Source of the DNA: Chrysemys picta bellii
Taxonomy: Eukaryota; Chordata; Testudines; Emydidae
Assembly: GCF_011386835.1 (NCBI RefSeq)
Contig: NC_088804.1
Location: 38,799,549 to 38,863,548, forward strand
DNA: 64,000 bases
Direction: 5' to 3'
Shown: positions 45,270 to 56,095 of the stretch, piece after piece
How positions within the stretch are numbered: the stretch's first letter is position 1
How the letters are laid out: each line of letters opens with the position of its first letter
Position numbers and translations under genes: made by a program
Notes under the pieces: generated by a model
What the model saw: the letters and a program-made list of their open reading frames with translations, nothing else
The model's database searches: none
What the model was told of the DNA's origin: nothing

Positions 45270-45425
45270 ACTCCTTGAGCAAATCATGGCCCTTGCGTGC
45301 CTCGGTGTCCCCATTTGCAAAGCGACGGGGATCCTGGGAAGGCGGTTCAGTGAGTGCCTGTTTGTCGGGTACTTTGAGATCCTTGGGCAGGAAGGGCTAC
45401 AGAAGCGCTGAGTGCTGTGAACACT
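45270..45425 (+). repeat. MIR-type SINE, 3' half
   Basis: GAGCAAATCATGGCCC, GCCTCGGTGTCCCCATTTGC, AAAGCGACGGGGATCC and a tail with TACTTTGAGATCCTTGGG match MIR from the aagtca region to the 3' end. Confidence 0.6.
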
Positions 45426-45669
45426 AAGGCAAAGGGTGTCGGTGTGAGTCTAGTCCCGGAAACCCCCCCTCTTGGGCAGCACAGACTCCACCGCGGGGCG
45501 GGCGATGGACACAACCAGCTCTAACCTCGCTACCGCAGGCACGGGACAGCCCCAGCCAGACTCTGCTAGTCACTGTGCCTCGGAGCCCCCCAGCTGGCGC
45601 AGGGGTAAGGGGAGCAGCCGGCGAGGCCGGAGACAGGGCCCCCGCTTTGTCCCCCTCCCCTCCCTTTGC

Positions 45670-45795
45670 TTGTGCCAGAAGCTTGACAGATCTATTGTGT
45701 CGTGAGCACTTGAGACGTTTTATCAGGGCGAGCGAGACAGGGAGAGCCGTTGTCCTGACCCCGTAATCAGTCTGAAGAGAAACAGAAGATGGCTT
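45670..45795. promoter_or_regulatory. Putative conserved non-coding element (weak)
   Basis: Balanced-composition patch with CTTGACAGATCTATTG, GACGTTTTATCAGGG and CCGTAATCAGTCTG. No frame or repeat. Inference only. Confidence 0.3.
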
Positions 45796-46335
45796 GTATC
45801 ATCCTCCCAGGTCAGAGGCCAGGAGGAGTTAGCCATTACCCTCCAGCGCTGCCAAATTCCTGGGATTCACGGCCAGGCAGGCAGCTGCTGTCACAGGCCC
45901 GGCTGCGCCTCTTCCGCTCCCCTCTAGGTCTGTGGGAGACAATAGAGCAGGTGCTGAGCAGGGGGGCAGGGAGGCCGGACTCTGCTGAGGAGGGGACCAA
46001 GAGATGGCTGCACCGACAGCCTCCCCTGCAGGGTTAGATTGACCCAGTTTAGACTCTAGGTGGAGTTTTCGTTTTCGATCCTGTTCTAGCCCCTGCGAGA
46101 AGGCCTCTCCCGGCCCGCTGGGTGCGGGAATCTGGGGCAAAGGTCAGAGGGCGCCAGCAACCCGCCCACTTCCGCATGGCTAGAAGGGACCCCCAGCTTG
46201 GCTGTGCTGATCCTGCAGCCTGGAACCTTTCCTCATTCCTCTGGCGACACATGGCCGGGGGCAAGGTGTGGGGTTGCAATGCCCCCACAGAGAACAGGCC
46301 GCGCTGATGCGCGCTCCTCTTCACCACCTTCCCGA
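45796..46335. other. GC-rich non-coding filler
   Basis: Nothing recognised. Confidence 0.45.
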
Positions 46336-46339
46336 CAGA

Positions 46340-46545
46340 CAAGGAAAGCCGCCTCCACGCCATATCGATGTTTTTTCCATCTGAAATCAGCTGCGTACAA
46401 TCTGACCCTGTCCAGGCAGTGCTCCCCATTCGCACCGCGACCGGAGCACACACCGGCTAATCTCTAATCAGGCATCAATTCTTAATGTCCCTGACACACG
46501 AGAGAGAGAAAGGAGAATTCATTCAATTAGCAGGGCTGGAGACTC
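46340..46545. promoter_or_regulatory. Putative conserved non-coding element
   Basis: Contains CATATCGATG, GCTAATCTCTAATCAGG, CATCAATTCTTAATG and CATTCAATTAGCAGG, with a GA-rich run near 46499-46513. Homeodomain-type cores, no frame. Inference only. Confidence 0.36.
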
Positions 46546-46820
46546 TACCCTCGCCTGGTACCTGAAAAGAGCCAGAGCCAGGCATTAGCTCCTCACCCGA
46601 GACCCCCCACGATCCAAAGTGGTGTTATGTCCCTCTGCCCTGAAGAGAAAATCCCAGGACCCTGATTCTCGCCAGGCAGGCAGGTTCCTCCTGGGTTTAG
46701 CTCCAGCTGAAATCCAAGAACTCACTTTGCAAACGTGTGAATGGGGAAAAAGAGATGGCTCAGGTCTGGCCAAGCCAGCTGGTCAGGCCTCTGATCTGTG
46801 TGAGCCGACCCACAGCTGGG
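46546..46820. other. Non-coding spacer
   Basis: Nothing recognised. Confidence 0.4.
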
Positions 46821-46824
46821 GAGG

Positions 46825-47110
46825 GCAATCTAGCAGTTACAGCGAGGGTCTGGGGCCGGGAGACCTGTGCTCTGTTCCCAGCTCAGCCCCGACTTGCTGC
46901 GTGACCTTTGGACAGTCGCTTAGCACCTGATTTTCCGGGGTCAGTGGGAGCTGTGGGGTGGCTCATCCCCTCTGGCAATCAGGCTGCTCCGTGCCTCAAT
47001 TTCCCTCTCTGTAAAATGGGGCTAAGAATTCCCACCCACCCCAGGGGGGCTGTGTCGATAAGTCATGCTGGTGCCTGCGAAGTGCTTGGACACTCTCCGA
47101 AAGAAGAGCT
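46825..47110 (+). mobile_element. MIR-type CORE-SINE, full length with inserted segment
   Basis: GGAGGGCAATCTAGCAGTTA (head), CGGGAGACCTGTGCTCTG, GCTGCGTGACCTTTGGACAG, GTGCCTCAATTTCCCTCTCT, GTAAAATGGGGCTAAG and TGCGAAGTGCTTGGACAC follow the MIR order. About 55 bp that are not MIR (about 46928-46985) separate the gtgacctt and gcctca parts. Confidence 0.75.
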
Positions 47111-48610
47111 AAGTAACCTCAGCGTTCAGGGGGCAGATGCTGGTTAATAAGCGACGGACTCCCCTATTTCCCAGCGAGGGGTGGAGCGGCAGAGCTCAGA
47201 ACAGCGCGGCTGCAGCTGCCTCATGCTGTTGGCTCAGAGAGTAGCTGGGGCGGCCTGGAATTGCTGAAAAAGAAACACGGCATCTCTGAGCGCTGCAAAG
47301 CAGCCAACGACACGCACAGCCCTGGCCTCGGGGTTCCTCCGGCCGCTGACCTCCATTTGGGAGAGCGTTCTGAAGCTGACGCCGCCCCACGCCCCGGATA
47401 ACAGGCCCAGCCAACAGCCTTAACTGCTTCCCTCATACACATTAATTGGTTTAAATGGCTTCCCTAGGCCCCTTGCTAATGTCCCCGCATCACTGCTCTC
47501 CCCCTCTGCTACGGCACCGGCAGGCAGCGCAGGGGTGTTCTTCTTCTTTCCCTTAATAAGAAGGGCACCAGGATCCTGTCCGCGTTTGTGTCTCTCGCCG
47601 GAGGGATGAGGCCGAGCACTAATTCTGGCACTTAGCAACGCTCGGAGACACGGAACGCGAACGTTGCCTTTCCTCGGCCGCAGCCGGCGGGTCAGGAACC
47701 CTCCTCTCTGGCAGAGGGTCATTACCAGCTTCCTCTGAGGGGGATCGGAGTGGGCGTGGGGTGGGAGCAGGCCCTAGGCATTGCACAGGAGCTGCTGCCC
47801 ACATGCCTTCGGCCGCCATCCCAGCGGCCCAAAGTACACCCCAGTGGCAGCACCTGGCACAGACGCGGCGGGAGTGAATCAGCCCACAGGCACACGCGTG
47901 CGCACACCGGCACATGGCAGAGGATGGGTGGGACATCCGGGCCTCTGGAATCCCTGGAGACTTGGTGTCTTGTTGCTGGTGCCCTGATACCACAGTGATG
48001 GCAACATTAGAAAGCCAGAGACGGATCCAAATTCATCGCAGCTGGAGCTTCGCTGATCTCCGTGGAGTCCCCCCAGGGATGGAACTGGCCCCCACCTCTC
48101 GAAAGGCCAGATTTCCAGTGGTGTGGAGATGTGTGTGCTCAACAGCTTTGGGAATCAGGCCATGAGCCCATCAGGGGATGGGCACTCGCTCACGAACACC
48201 ATAAACGTGTCGAGGCTCCCAGGAAGCAGACGCACGCATACATGCTCGTGAACACGCACCCACGCACACCCGAGGGGAGCAACCGCTGCTGCACAACCAC
48301 CAAACCAAGAGCTGATGGCACTGAAGTCTGTGAGAATCCATCCAGCTCCTTACCCGGCCTGCTGGGGCCAAACCCCCACTGAACATGGCCCCAGAGTGCG
48401 CTATGCCTGCACCACAAGGGGCGGAGAGGCTGATGGGGAGCAGACAGGAATATCAAGGGGAACAGCAGCATTTGGGGGAGCATGCAAGCATCGAGGGGAG
48501 AGGGGTGCTCTCATTTCCCACCAGCCCCGCTGCAAAGCATCAGCTGAGAACGAACCGCCCTGGCTAACGCAGAGAGGTGACGTGTACCAAAGCAAGCCCA
48601 GGCTAGAGGT
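47111..48610. other. Non-coding filler, CA-rich in part
   Basis: CACATTAATTGGTTTAAATGG near 47437 is a short AT-rich patch. About 48185-48275 is degenerate CACG-rich. GGAACTGGCCCCCACCTCTC followed by GGCCAGATTTCCAGTGG near 48080-48120 resembles an eroded interspersed repeat. No exon was recognised. Confidence 0.45.
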
Positions 48611-48614
48611 GCAG

Positions 48615-48970
48615 TGTAAGTAATTCCCTTCATCTGCTTCCCCACTCCGCGCGGCCTCGGATCTGCTCCTGAGCGTTAATTATCCCGGCCTTTATTCCGC
48701 ATCTTTCAGCACGTGAAAAAAGAAAGAAGGAAGGGGAGGCTATCAAGCATCATCAGATTATATATGCGAGGAGTCAGACAGCTTGACTCTCAAGACATAA
48801 TCGTTTTAATTGCAAACCCTCGTAAAGGCCAGAGTTGCAAACTGTTCCTGCTCCCCACTCGTTGTATTAAAATCCAATTATTCTCTTGCCATGGGTCACT
48901 TTACCAGGCACAAAGATGTCTCTTCCTCTGGAGCTAGGCCTGACTTCAAGAGACACATTAGCATCCAGCA
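48615..48970. promoter_or_regulatory. Putative conserved non-coding element, possible enhancer
   Basis: About 350 bp of AT-rich unique sequence. Motifs: GCGTTAATTATCCC, CATCAGATTATATATGCG, CATAATCGTTTTAATTGC and AAAATCCAATTATTCTC. It is among the most AT-rich and least repetitive blocks in the window. No open frame of interest. Confidence 0.45.
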
Positions 48971-49325
48971 GTGAAACACCTTTGTGCTAGCAAACTGCCC
49001 GGGTCCCTACAGCGGTGGCAATGGGACAACAGAGAGGCGCAGACAGGCCTGGACCAACCCCCCACAGCCAAAAGCTGCTCCAACCTTGGGCATGTCACTG
49101 CTGCTATAACAGGCCAAACCAAAGCCCCTGATGTGAACTGAATCCCAAGGCTTGGATCTGGACTGGGCCCATCGCAGGTTCCAGGCTCCACTCACTCCCT
49201 TGACTCCGGCATTCCCCCACAGCGAGCGAGAGCCCCACAGTTCCACATGGATCTCCTCCGGCTCTACCCCGCTGTGAGTGAGGCTGGAATTCACCCGCGC
49301 CGGCCTGGAGATAGATTGCCCGCAG
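48971..49325. other. Non-coding filler
   Basis: Nothing recognised. Confidence 0.4.
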
Positions 49326-49329
49326 AGGC

Positions 49330-49440
49330 TTTGGTGATTTCACAACCGCAGTAACTTTTGGATTCAAGGGCCAGCGTTTTACTCAGCCCAAATACTTGTT
49401 TTATTACACAGCTTTATTTGCTGTAAATAAAAGCGCCGGC
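49330..49440. promoter_or_regulatory. Putative short conserved element (weak)
   Basis: AT-rich patch with CTTGTTTTATTACACAGC and GCTGTAAATAAAAGC. Inference only. Confidence 0.28.
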
Positions 49441-49493
49441 TCAGCCAGAATCCCCCTGGCCATGCTTCCAGATATGGGAACCATGAGAGTCGA

Positions 49494-49660
49494 GGGGGAG
49501 AGGCTAAATTCTGCTCTCAGTTAACTCCACACGTTACTCAACGAACCGTGGGGCACAAAGAGGCCCCAGTCCTCCAGGCAAAGGTTCACCCTCCACCCAT
49601 GTATCCCGGCTTTAGAGCAGCGTAACTGCTAGCGTCAACTACACCCGTGGGACTGAGTGC
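49494..49660. repeat. Degenerate interspersed repeat fragment
   Basis: GGCTAAATTCTGCTCTCAGT opens the copy. This is the end of a widespread amniote repeat, also present degenerately at 355-412. The body to about 49660 is poorly preserved. Confidence 0.35.
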
Positions 49661-50130
49661 AAACCCACGCCCTGCAGCCCAGGTATGACGTAAGAGCCAT
49701 GCATGCTCCGACAGCCTGGCTGGCAGCGTTTAACAAGGAAGTTAGTGTCAGGGAGGTGGACAGTCGTGCCAGATGCAACCCAGACTCCTGCCAGCTCTCA
49801 GTGTCTTCATTAAGAGCTCCCTGTAAGCAGGGATGCAGTCAGCCATTTTTGTTTCAGGCCGTGCGCGGTGACCTAAGCTGTGCCTAGAAAGCCGTTTCAG
49901 GTGGCACGGTAACGTTCCAGCCACTCAAAATCGAGAGCAACACGGTAACGTGTTGTTAAAGGGACAGACCCACCCGGCTGTCTCTCTCACCTGCAGCCCA
50001 TGGGGCGAATGTACCCAATGCACGCACACTCCCACCAGCAGAGTATGGGCCCACTGGGATTGCACAGGCAGACCCCAGGGGAGGAAAGGGTAACCGTATC
50101 ACCAAGCTAAGGTTTTACAGAGCTGATACA
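49661..50130. other. Non-coding filler with a small palindrome
   Basis: The 11-mer CACGGTAACGT occurs at 49905-49915 and again at 49941-49951. The second copy lies in a perfect inverted repeat, CAACACG-GTAA-CGTGTTG (49938-49955). Otherwise nothing was recognised. Confidence 0.45.
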
Positions 50131-50134
50131 GATC

Positions 50135-50350
50135 ATATTTAGCAGTTATGTAGCACTTCTCCCATGCAAAATGGCATACCATTTCTCATAGCAGCCCAAT
50201 AAGGTAGGTGCTGTAAATCGGATTAATTAATTAGCCCCATTTCCCAAGTGGGGAAACTGAGGCACAGAGCGTAGGCATCTTGACCAAGGCCGCAGCAGGA
50301 GTCGATGTCCGAACTGGGATGAGATTCGATCCCCAGTCCTGTGTTTATGC
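50135..50350 (-). mobile_element. MIR-type CORE-SINE
   Basis: Reverse-order MIR phrases: TGTAGCACTTCTCCCATGC, GCAGCCCAATAAGGTAGGTG, CCCCATTTCCCAAGTGGGGA, CTGAGGCACAGAGCGTAG, and at the head end GAACTGGGATGAGATTCGAT. Nearly complete. Confidence 0.72.
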
Positions 50351-51285
50351 CCCGGCTCCCCAGATACAGCTATCCCGGGCGTCCACACAACCTCTGCAAT
50401 CTGTGCTGGGGCCAATGTGACCTGAAGGCCCTCAGCCCCATGTAGGACCGCCCCGCACTCTACTGCACAGGTGTATTAGGATGCTGTAGTCAGGCACCGA
50501 GATGTTACGGAAAGGAATGCAGCCATTACCAAGGGAGTGCACAGAAGGGAAACCAAGAACTCTTCTTTCCAAGCAGCACTCGGCTAGGGTGGACAGCTAC
50601 CCAGCTGCAGATCCTCCACACCCAAGTTCTCCCTCCCCCTCCTCTGCGCCTCACCTCAGCCAGCACCGAACCAGTCAACACTGACTCAGGTTGCCTCATT
50701 CCAGAAGCATGAAGGGGGAGGAGGAGGAGGAGGAAGGGAGGAAAAATCCCAGCTACTGAATTTTCTACTCAATTGCTGTGAAAGGAGATGAGAAATTGCC
50801 TTCCTGACCCAAAACCGAAGTTCACAGCTGCACTTCATTACAGATTCCTCTATGAAGCCCAGAGAGAACGCCGCTCAGTAAGAGATCACCTGTTAGCAGC
50901 AACAGCCCCCGGCCTGCCTGGAAATCGCTCTGTGCTTTTCCTGCCCCAAGACCAGTGTCATGGCGGGATAATAGACAGAGGAGGGGAGGGATGGCTCCTC
51001 CTTCGTCCTGGGGGCTCAGACTGAACTGCTGGGAGGGAAACAGGAAGAGGCAGCATCGGGGTTCATCCGCCTGGGAGCTCCAACCCCATTCACTGAACCC
51101 ATCCTTCGGTGGAGAGCTTTCAAAAACCGCCGGACAAGGATTGGCCAGACGCGTCTGGTTTCAAGGCAGTGCTGCTCAATGCTGCAAGGGGATCCCCGCT
51201 CAGCATCTCACCCCTCCTGCCCCATCCTTCCCTGGCCTGCTGGGGTTCTTTAGAAGCGAAAGAGACTCAACTGCAGGTGGAAATT
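50351..51285. other. Non-coding filler
   Basis: A short (GGA)n run lies near 50716-50735. Nothing else was recognised. Confidence 0.45.
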
Positions 51286-51289
51286 CCAG

Positions 51290-51455
51290 AGAGCTCAGGC
51301 CCAGATGTCCAGGTGCTGAGCACCCACAATTTGGGCCAGATTTCCCGGACAGCTCACCTCCCATTCAGATACCGAAATAAGGAGCAGATTTTCACAAGCA
51401 CTCAGCACCCACCGGGCACCCAGTGTGCGGAGCACGTTCCAAAACTCTGGCCCTA
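51290..51455. repeat. Probable interspersed repeat (GCTCAGCACCC type)
   Basis: Three related phrases, GTGCTGAGCACCCACAATTT, AGCACTCAGCACCCACC and GTGCGGAGCACGTTCC, are framed by GGGCCAGATTT and ACTCTGGCCC, near-complementary ends. I recall similar units as common in turtle and bird DNA. Family not assigned. Confidence 0.4.
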
Positions 51456-51611
51456 GGGACGCGGAAGGCCTCTTCAGTAACCACGTTTGGCCTGGCACTC
51501 GCTGGCAATGCCAGATTGCTCCTAGCAGCGCGCTCTCCAGGGCCTGGGGGCAGGGCCGGCCTTTTTGTTCGGTGTTTGGAGAGTGCCTGGCACAGTGGGT
51601 CCTGGTGGGTC

Positions 51612-51690
51612 CTTTGAGCAGGGGGTGCGACTAGATGACCTCCTGAGGCCCCTTCCAACCCTGAGACTCTCTGATTCTGTGATAAAAATC
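51612..51690 (+). mobile_element. CR1 LINE 3' end
   Basis: GACTAGATGACCTCCTGAGG, CCCCTTCCAACCCTGAGA and a short TCTGATTCTGTGA tail are the hallmark 3' untranslated end of sauropsid CR1 LINEs (canonical: ggtcccttccaaccc then repeats of attctatg). The element is severely 5'-truncated, as CR1 copies usually are. The same ggtcccttcc module forms the tail of the SINE at 61191. Confidence 0.8.
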
Positions 51691-52470
51691 ATAATAAATG
51701 AGACGACTGTGGGATGATCTAACCAAAAGAAAAAGCTTCCTAATCCTTGGCCCTGTGCTCAGCGTCACCCTATTCTTCCCACACCATCTCTGCCCCCCAC
51801 CTCAGCTCGGACCGAGCTTTTATTGCAGCCGCATCCAAGGGAACTGCAGGCAAACTCGCAGGGTGGAGCGAGCAGACGGCGGCTGGGTTCTAGCTAGAGA
51901 GCTCAGCTTGAGGAACAAGAGCCTCACCCAAGCGCTCACTGGTGCCCTCTCAGGATGGCACGGTGCAAAGGCATCAGGTGGGCATGGAAAGATACAGGTG
52001 GCAGCAGAGCAGCGTGGTGGACAGATCCCTTGATCCTCCTAGAGCTTTGCCGACTCCAGGCCAGCATCATACACCAAAGCACCCCTATGTGGGTGGGACC
52101 AGCCAGCGGGGAGAGCAGTCGGTCCTTAGAGCAAGGTCCCCCTCAAACGAGGAGCCAGCAATGCATCCCAGCAACTGAGCACACAATGCGACACGGGGAC
52201 ACGAAGGTGGGGGCCAGAGCCAGCCATCCTCCCTGTCCACAACAGGGGAGCTGATCCTGCTAGCCCTCAGTGCACCATGCTGGCACCAAGGGGAGCACTG
52301 GGAATTTTGCCTGAGCGAAGGCTGCAAGCTTGGACTCTTGGGATCCAAGCCCCCGGGTAAGTGCCTAGCGACTCGGGGAGGTTCTGCGATTGGAACAGGG
52401 ATGCCCAGCCGCATGCTCCCCTCCCCGCCTCTGCCTCTCTCTGCGCTGCGTCTCAACAGGCGCCTGGGGG
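51691..52470. other. Non-coding filler
   Basis: Nothing recognised. Confidence 0.45.
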
Positions 52471-52474
52471 GCGA

Positions 52475-52585
52475 ACACATTAAGGAGATACAAAGCAAAT
52501 CAAACCCATTTCCGCCGCAATTTTCTCTATTCCATTATTGACAAGCTGTTTCTTGCAGGTGACGGCAGGGTCATCACGCCAACCC
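52475..52585. promoter_or_regulatory. Putative conserved element with acceptor-like motif
   Basis: AT-rich patch with CAAAGCAAATCAAACCC, TTCTCTATTCCATTATTG and then GCTGTTTCTTGCAGGTGACG (52546-52565), a good 3' splice-site match with a nearby branch-like TTGAC. The sequence after it gives no recognisable exon. Could be an enhancer or an unannotated non-coding exon edge. Confidence 0.3.
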
Positions 52586-53100
52586 AGCGCTGCTGAAGCA
52601 CTGGCTGAGATGGGGGCCTGTGCATCTCCGATCATCCCCAAGCAACACTCCCCACCTTGCCCCCGCAGTTCTCTGATACAGCAATGCCATCGGGGGAGGC
52701 GCGAGCATCTTCCCCGCTGCAGGCTCCACAGAGATGGCGTGATACAGCAGGGAGCATGCTGGGAAATGCACACCCCCTGAACCAGAGAGGGGCAAAAAGC
52801 GGGGTGGGCTGGGGTTTCATAAAAACAGACACTGGGCTCAGATCATCAAACCCAACAGCTAGGGTGGGAGGGTTTGTCCAGTTACATCTTCAGCACTTCC
52901 AAGAAGCAGGAAACAGACCAGATGGGGGGTCTGTGGGATGGAGCTGGGGTACCCCGGTTTATCCCCAGCAGCAGAGCTCTGGGTGATGAGAACCAGTATC
53001 CTTTGGGTGCCCAGCAGCTCCTTCCACTGGGGGATCTCAATGCAAAATCACATACACTAATGGGTTTAGTGGCACAGCTGCCCCCCGCAGCAAGGCAGCG
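52586..53100. other. Non-coding filler
   Basis: Nothing recognised. Confidence 0.4.
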
Positions 53101-53104
53101 AAGT

Positions 53105-53240
53105 ATCATCCTCTCCCCTGTACAGACAGGGAAACTGAGGCAAACCCGAGGTCTGCCATCTTGCACAAGACCCAGAGAAAGTCAGCATTAGAGCCCAGCT
53201 CACAGCTCTGCACTTTAACCACTACACTGCACTCCCTCTC
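53105..53240 (-). mobile_element. MIR-type CORE-SINE
   Basis: Reverse MIR phrases: CAGACAGGGAAACTGAGGCA, TCTTGCACAAGACCCAGAGA, GTCAGCATTAGAGCCCAGCT, then CACTTTAACCACTACACTGC at the tRNA-like head. Well preserved at the head end. Confidence 0.65.
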
Positions 53241-53424
53241 TCGCTAAGTAACGGAGGAGAAGCAGCCCCCAGAGACAGCTTGTCCCCCCACAGCAAGCCC
53301 CTCCCCAGCCAGAATCAAGATCACATGGCCACAGTCTGACAAAGGGGCCGAGGAACTGGGTCCTACGGCCGGCGAGGCGCCCGCAGAGTCTGTCGTTAGC
53401 ACCAGGCCAAACCCAAAGTGGCTG

Positions 53425-53530
53425 CTTCTAAACTGCAATCCAATAAAAGCGCGGCTTGTCTATTTATCATCCTCAGGGCTTTTTATCGCCGTGCAGATGG
53501 CTGCTACCTTTGGAAGGCACAGCAGTGTGC
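53425..53530. promoter_or_regulatory. Putative conserved non-coding element
   Basis: CCAATAAAAGCG, CTATTTATCATCC and CTTTTTATCGCCG (CDX/HOX-like cores) in a short AT-richer patch. Inference only. Confidence 0.33.
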
Positions 53531-53990
53531 TGGCACACGCCTGCCTCGCAGAAGCCATGCTCAACAGAATCTGGGCCTGCACCTGTGCAGAGCAGCCGTC
53601 GCTGACTGCTTCATCTCCGCGTGCGATGAAACCCTAGAGGAGAGCTACCTGCTAAGCAATAATTCAAAGGGTTCAACAATACACGTTTATAGGCCAAGCC
53701 CCCAACCAGTCGGGGGTTTTTCTTCTGCTGCTGCTTAACACCGACCTGCTCTCTACGGCGTAAGCAAGTGATGAAACCCAGCTAGCAGCAACACTAACCC
53801 CTCCTCCACTGATGTGCCAGTAGCAGCAGCCGCAGCACCTGCCTCGTGCCCTGTAATTACCCCTTACGCAGGTTTCCTCTTCAGAGGAAACACACAGCAG
53901 CAAAACCTGCTGCCAGGCTGGGCAGAGGGGCAGTGGGTGGGATCCAGCGAGCGGGGGGTGGGGGATGCGTGTGTGTGAGAGACAGAGAGA
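53531..53990. other. Non-coding filler
   Basis: Ends in a GT/GA-rich low-complexity run (about 53955-53998). Nothing else was recognised. Confidence 0.4.
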
Positions 53991-53994
53991 GAGA

Positions 53995-54200
53995 GACGGT
54001 GATTAAAGCCATATTAAGTGTCTCTCTAAACGCTGTAGAACAACACACCTAATTATCCAGCCGTAGTTAGATGCAGGGGAGGATCGGAAGAAGCACCCCA
54101 GATAGCGATCACATAATGAAGCATAATGTGCGGTGAGACCCGGTGCAGGGAGCACATCGAGGGCTTTAATTAAGAGACGGGAAAGCCAGAATTACAGCCG
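53995..54200. promoter_or_regulatory. Putative conserved non-coding element, possible enhancer
   Basis: GGTGATTAAAGCCATATTAAG, CCTAATTATCCAGCC, CACATAATGAAGCATAATG and the palindrome TTAATTAA (54166-54173) lie within about 200 bp. It has no frame or repeat and is flanked by low-complexity DNA on both sides. Dense homeodomain cores. Confidence 0.43.
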
Positions 54201-54239
54201 CAAATCCTGCCCGTCAGCCCAGCATAGTGAGGCAGGGGC

Positions 54240-54820
54240 AGGCAAAGGGTTCAAAGTAGCTCAGACTCACACATTAACACACCACACACACAGAGCGGGG
54301 TACACTCCACACGCATCCCGCACACGCTATGGACACACCCAGACATAGGGTATGTCACTGCACCACCTGCCCCGGCCACATCCCCTCTCTCCGGGCCCCT
54401 GCAGCTCAGCACAACACACACAGAGAGACACACAGCACAATCCACACACACACACACCACACCAGAACAGACACATCCATTCATACCTCAGTACCACACC
54501 CATACTGCGTGCACACACACACCACTCACATCAAGCCCCTCTCCAGACATCTACACAAGTGACCTCTGGCTGTGTGCACACCCACACCACCGCACCCTCC
54601 CACACCGGAGCACACAAACATGTACCACAGTGCTCGCAACACAATCCGGTCCAGAAACATCCCACCAGCTGTATCTTCAAACACGTGCTACAATAATCAC
54701 TCATCCACTGACACCCACCAGAACACAGCCATACAGAAACACACACCAAACACCCACCACAACAGACAGCCCGCTCTCTCACATTTGCATACCACCTCGC
54801 CCATAAAAGCATACGACTCT
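54240..54820. repeat. CA-rich low-complexity region
   Basis: About 580 bp dominated by CACA, CACC and ACAC steps without a fixed unit. Frames through it are histidine/threonine-rich on the plus strand and cysteine/valine-rich on the minus strand, which is composition rather than coding. Confidence 0.75.
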
Positions 54821-55580
54821 TGGGGGTTCAGGAGCCCAGAACCCCCAGTCCCTGGCATGGATGCAATGGTGTCTCTCTCTCAGGGAAGGCCAGGGAGGGA
54901 GTGCTGAAATCTCATGGCGAGACCTATGTCTGGTGCTGAAGGTGGGCTACAAAAGGATCTAAGAGGTAGTCTTTAAAGGAACAGGCTGCCTTGTGGATGC
55001 TCAGGGTCAAATGAAATAAGCCATGAGCTGCATCAACAAAGGCCAAAAGCAGCGCTCGAAAGGAGGCCATCCCCGCCCATCGTAAAACAGCCACGCTACA
55101 CCGGGCTAACATTTTGGATGGGTGTATCTGAGAGGACACGGGGCGCTCGAGTGACAGCAGCCTAGCCCCTGGGCGCTGTAGGCGCTGCACAACTGCTCAT
55201 CCATGTAGCCAGCTGCTGTATCATGCGCTGGGACCTGGGCGCCTCTCTAGGATTTGAGCCCCTTATTCTCAGCCAGCGGGAGCAGGGGCAACAATCTGCC
55301 TCCCTCAGCCAGGCCCAGCTGATCGCTCGTGCTGCAGAGATGGCTCGGGTCACTGATTTGGGCTGTGGGGCAGGTCCTGTTATTGCACTGTATTCACAGC
55401 GACCCAATGGCACGGCACTGCCGGGCAGCCTGTGACACCGCCACCGGGAGAGAACCAACCCCACTCTCGGCATGGAGAAAGGCAGCCCAGCACCAAGGAT
55501 GCCGCCCGGCGACGGGCAGTGCAGCACTTCGTCACCTCCAGTGCCCCCAGATGTTCCTCGTTTAGTCGCAGTTTGCCCAG
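54821..55580. other. Non-coding filler
   Basis: About 54905-55145 is AT-richer unique-looking sequence, without a recognised repeat. An 88-codon minus frame covers it but matches nothing known. Confidence 0.45.
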
Positions 55581-55584
55581 TGTC

Positions 55585-55680
55585 TGTCCTGCATTTGTGC
55601 AGCGCCTAGCACAACAGGACCTGCTCCATGACTGGGGCTCCTAAGCCCTAGGACAACACAACTAATCAACAGTAAGTATC
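55585..55680 (+). repeat. 3' tail of an MIR-like amniote repeat
   Basis: GTGCAGCGCCTAGCACAACA, GGACCTGCTCCATGACTGGG and GCTCCTAAGCCCTAGG form the (gta)cagcgcctagcac...tgactggggctcctagg tail. The reverse copy at 62520-62620 has the same order, so these are the same family. Confidence 0.65.
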
Positions 55681-55779
55681 CCAAGCGAGGGCCTCCATCA
55701 CCTCCCTGGCAGACGAGTCCCCAGCCAAACCCATCTCCCCGTCACGAGGGTTGGTTGTTCCTGCTACCAGCCTAAATCA

Positions 55780-56095
55780 GAGTGTTGGGGATTTCCATTT
55801 CTAGTTTTTTAGATGTTCGACGGATACGATCAATGTTTATTTTTCAGCATGCATTTCAACTTGTATCGATTTCAAGTCTTCTGGGAAACGCTGAGGGGGG
55901 GTCAAACACTGGGGTGGGGGTCAGACAGTAATTATTTAATGACAGACTCGGAGATTCAAAAAGTTAAAGCTTAATAACCATTAAAACACAAATTGTCAAC
56001 CTCACACGTCAAAACACACAAAGCAATCTCCTTCAATTAAAGTTCTCAAGCAGCATTTTTCTGTCTTGCCCATCTGTACATTTCAGCAATCATCA
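55780..56095. other. AT-rich block, conserved element or unclassified repeat
   Basis: About 300 bp of AT-rich sequence with ATCAATGTTTATTTTTCAGC, GTAATTATTTAATGAC, AAGCTTAATAACCATTAAAA and CACAAATTGTCAACC. I have a sense that the right part is multi-copy in turtle DNA, so it may be a repeat rather than an enhancer. No frame. Confidence 0.35.

Noticed and set aside
54240..54820. CA-rich block as a telomere- or centromere-like satellite
   Set aside because: There is no fixed unit and no TTAGGG. It is simple low-complexity sequence.
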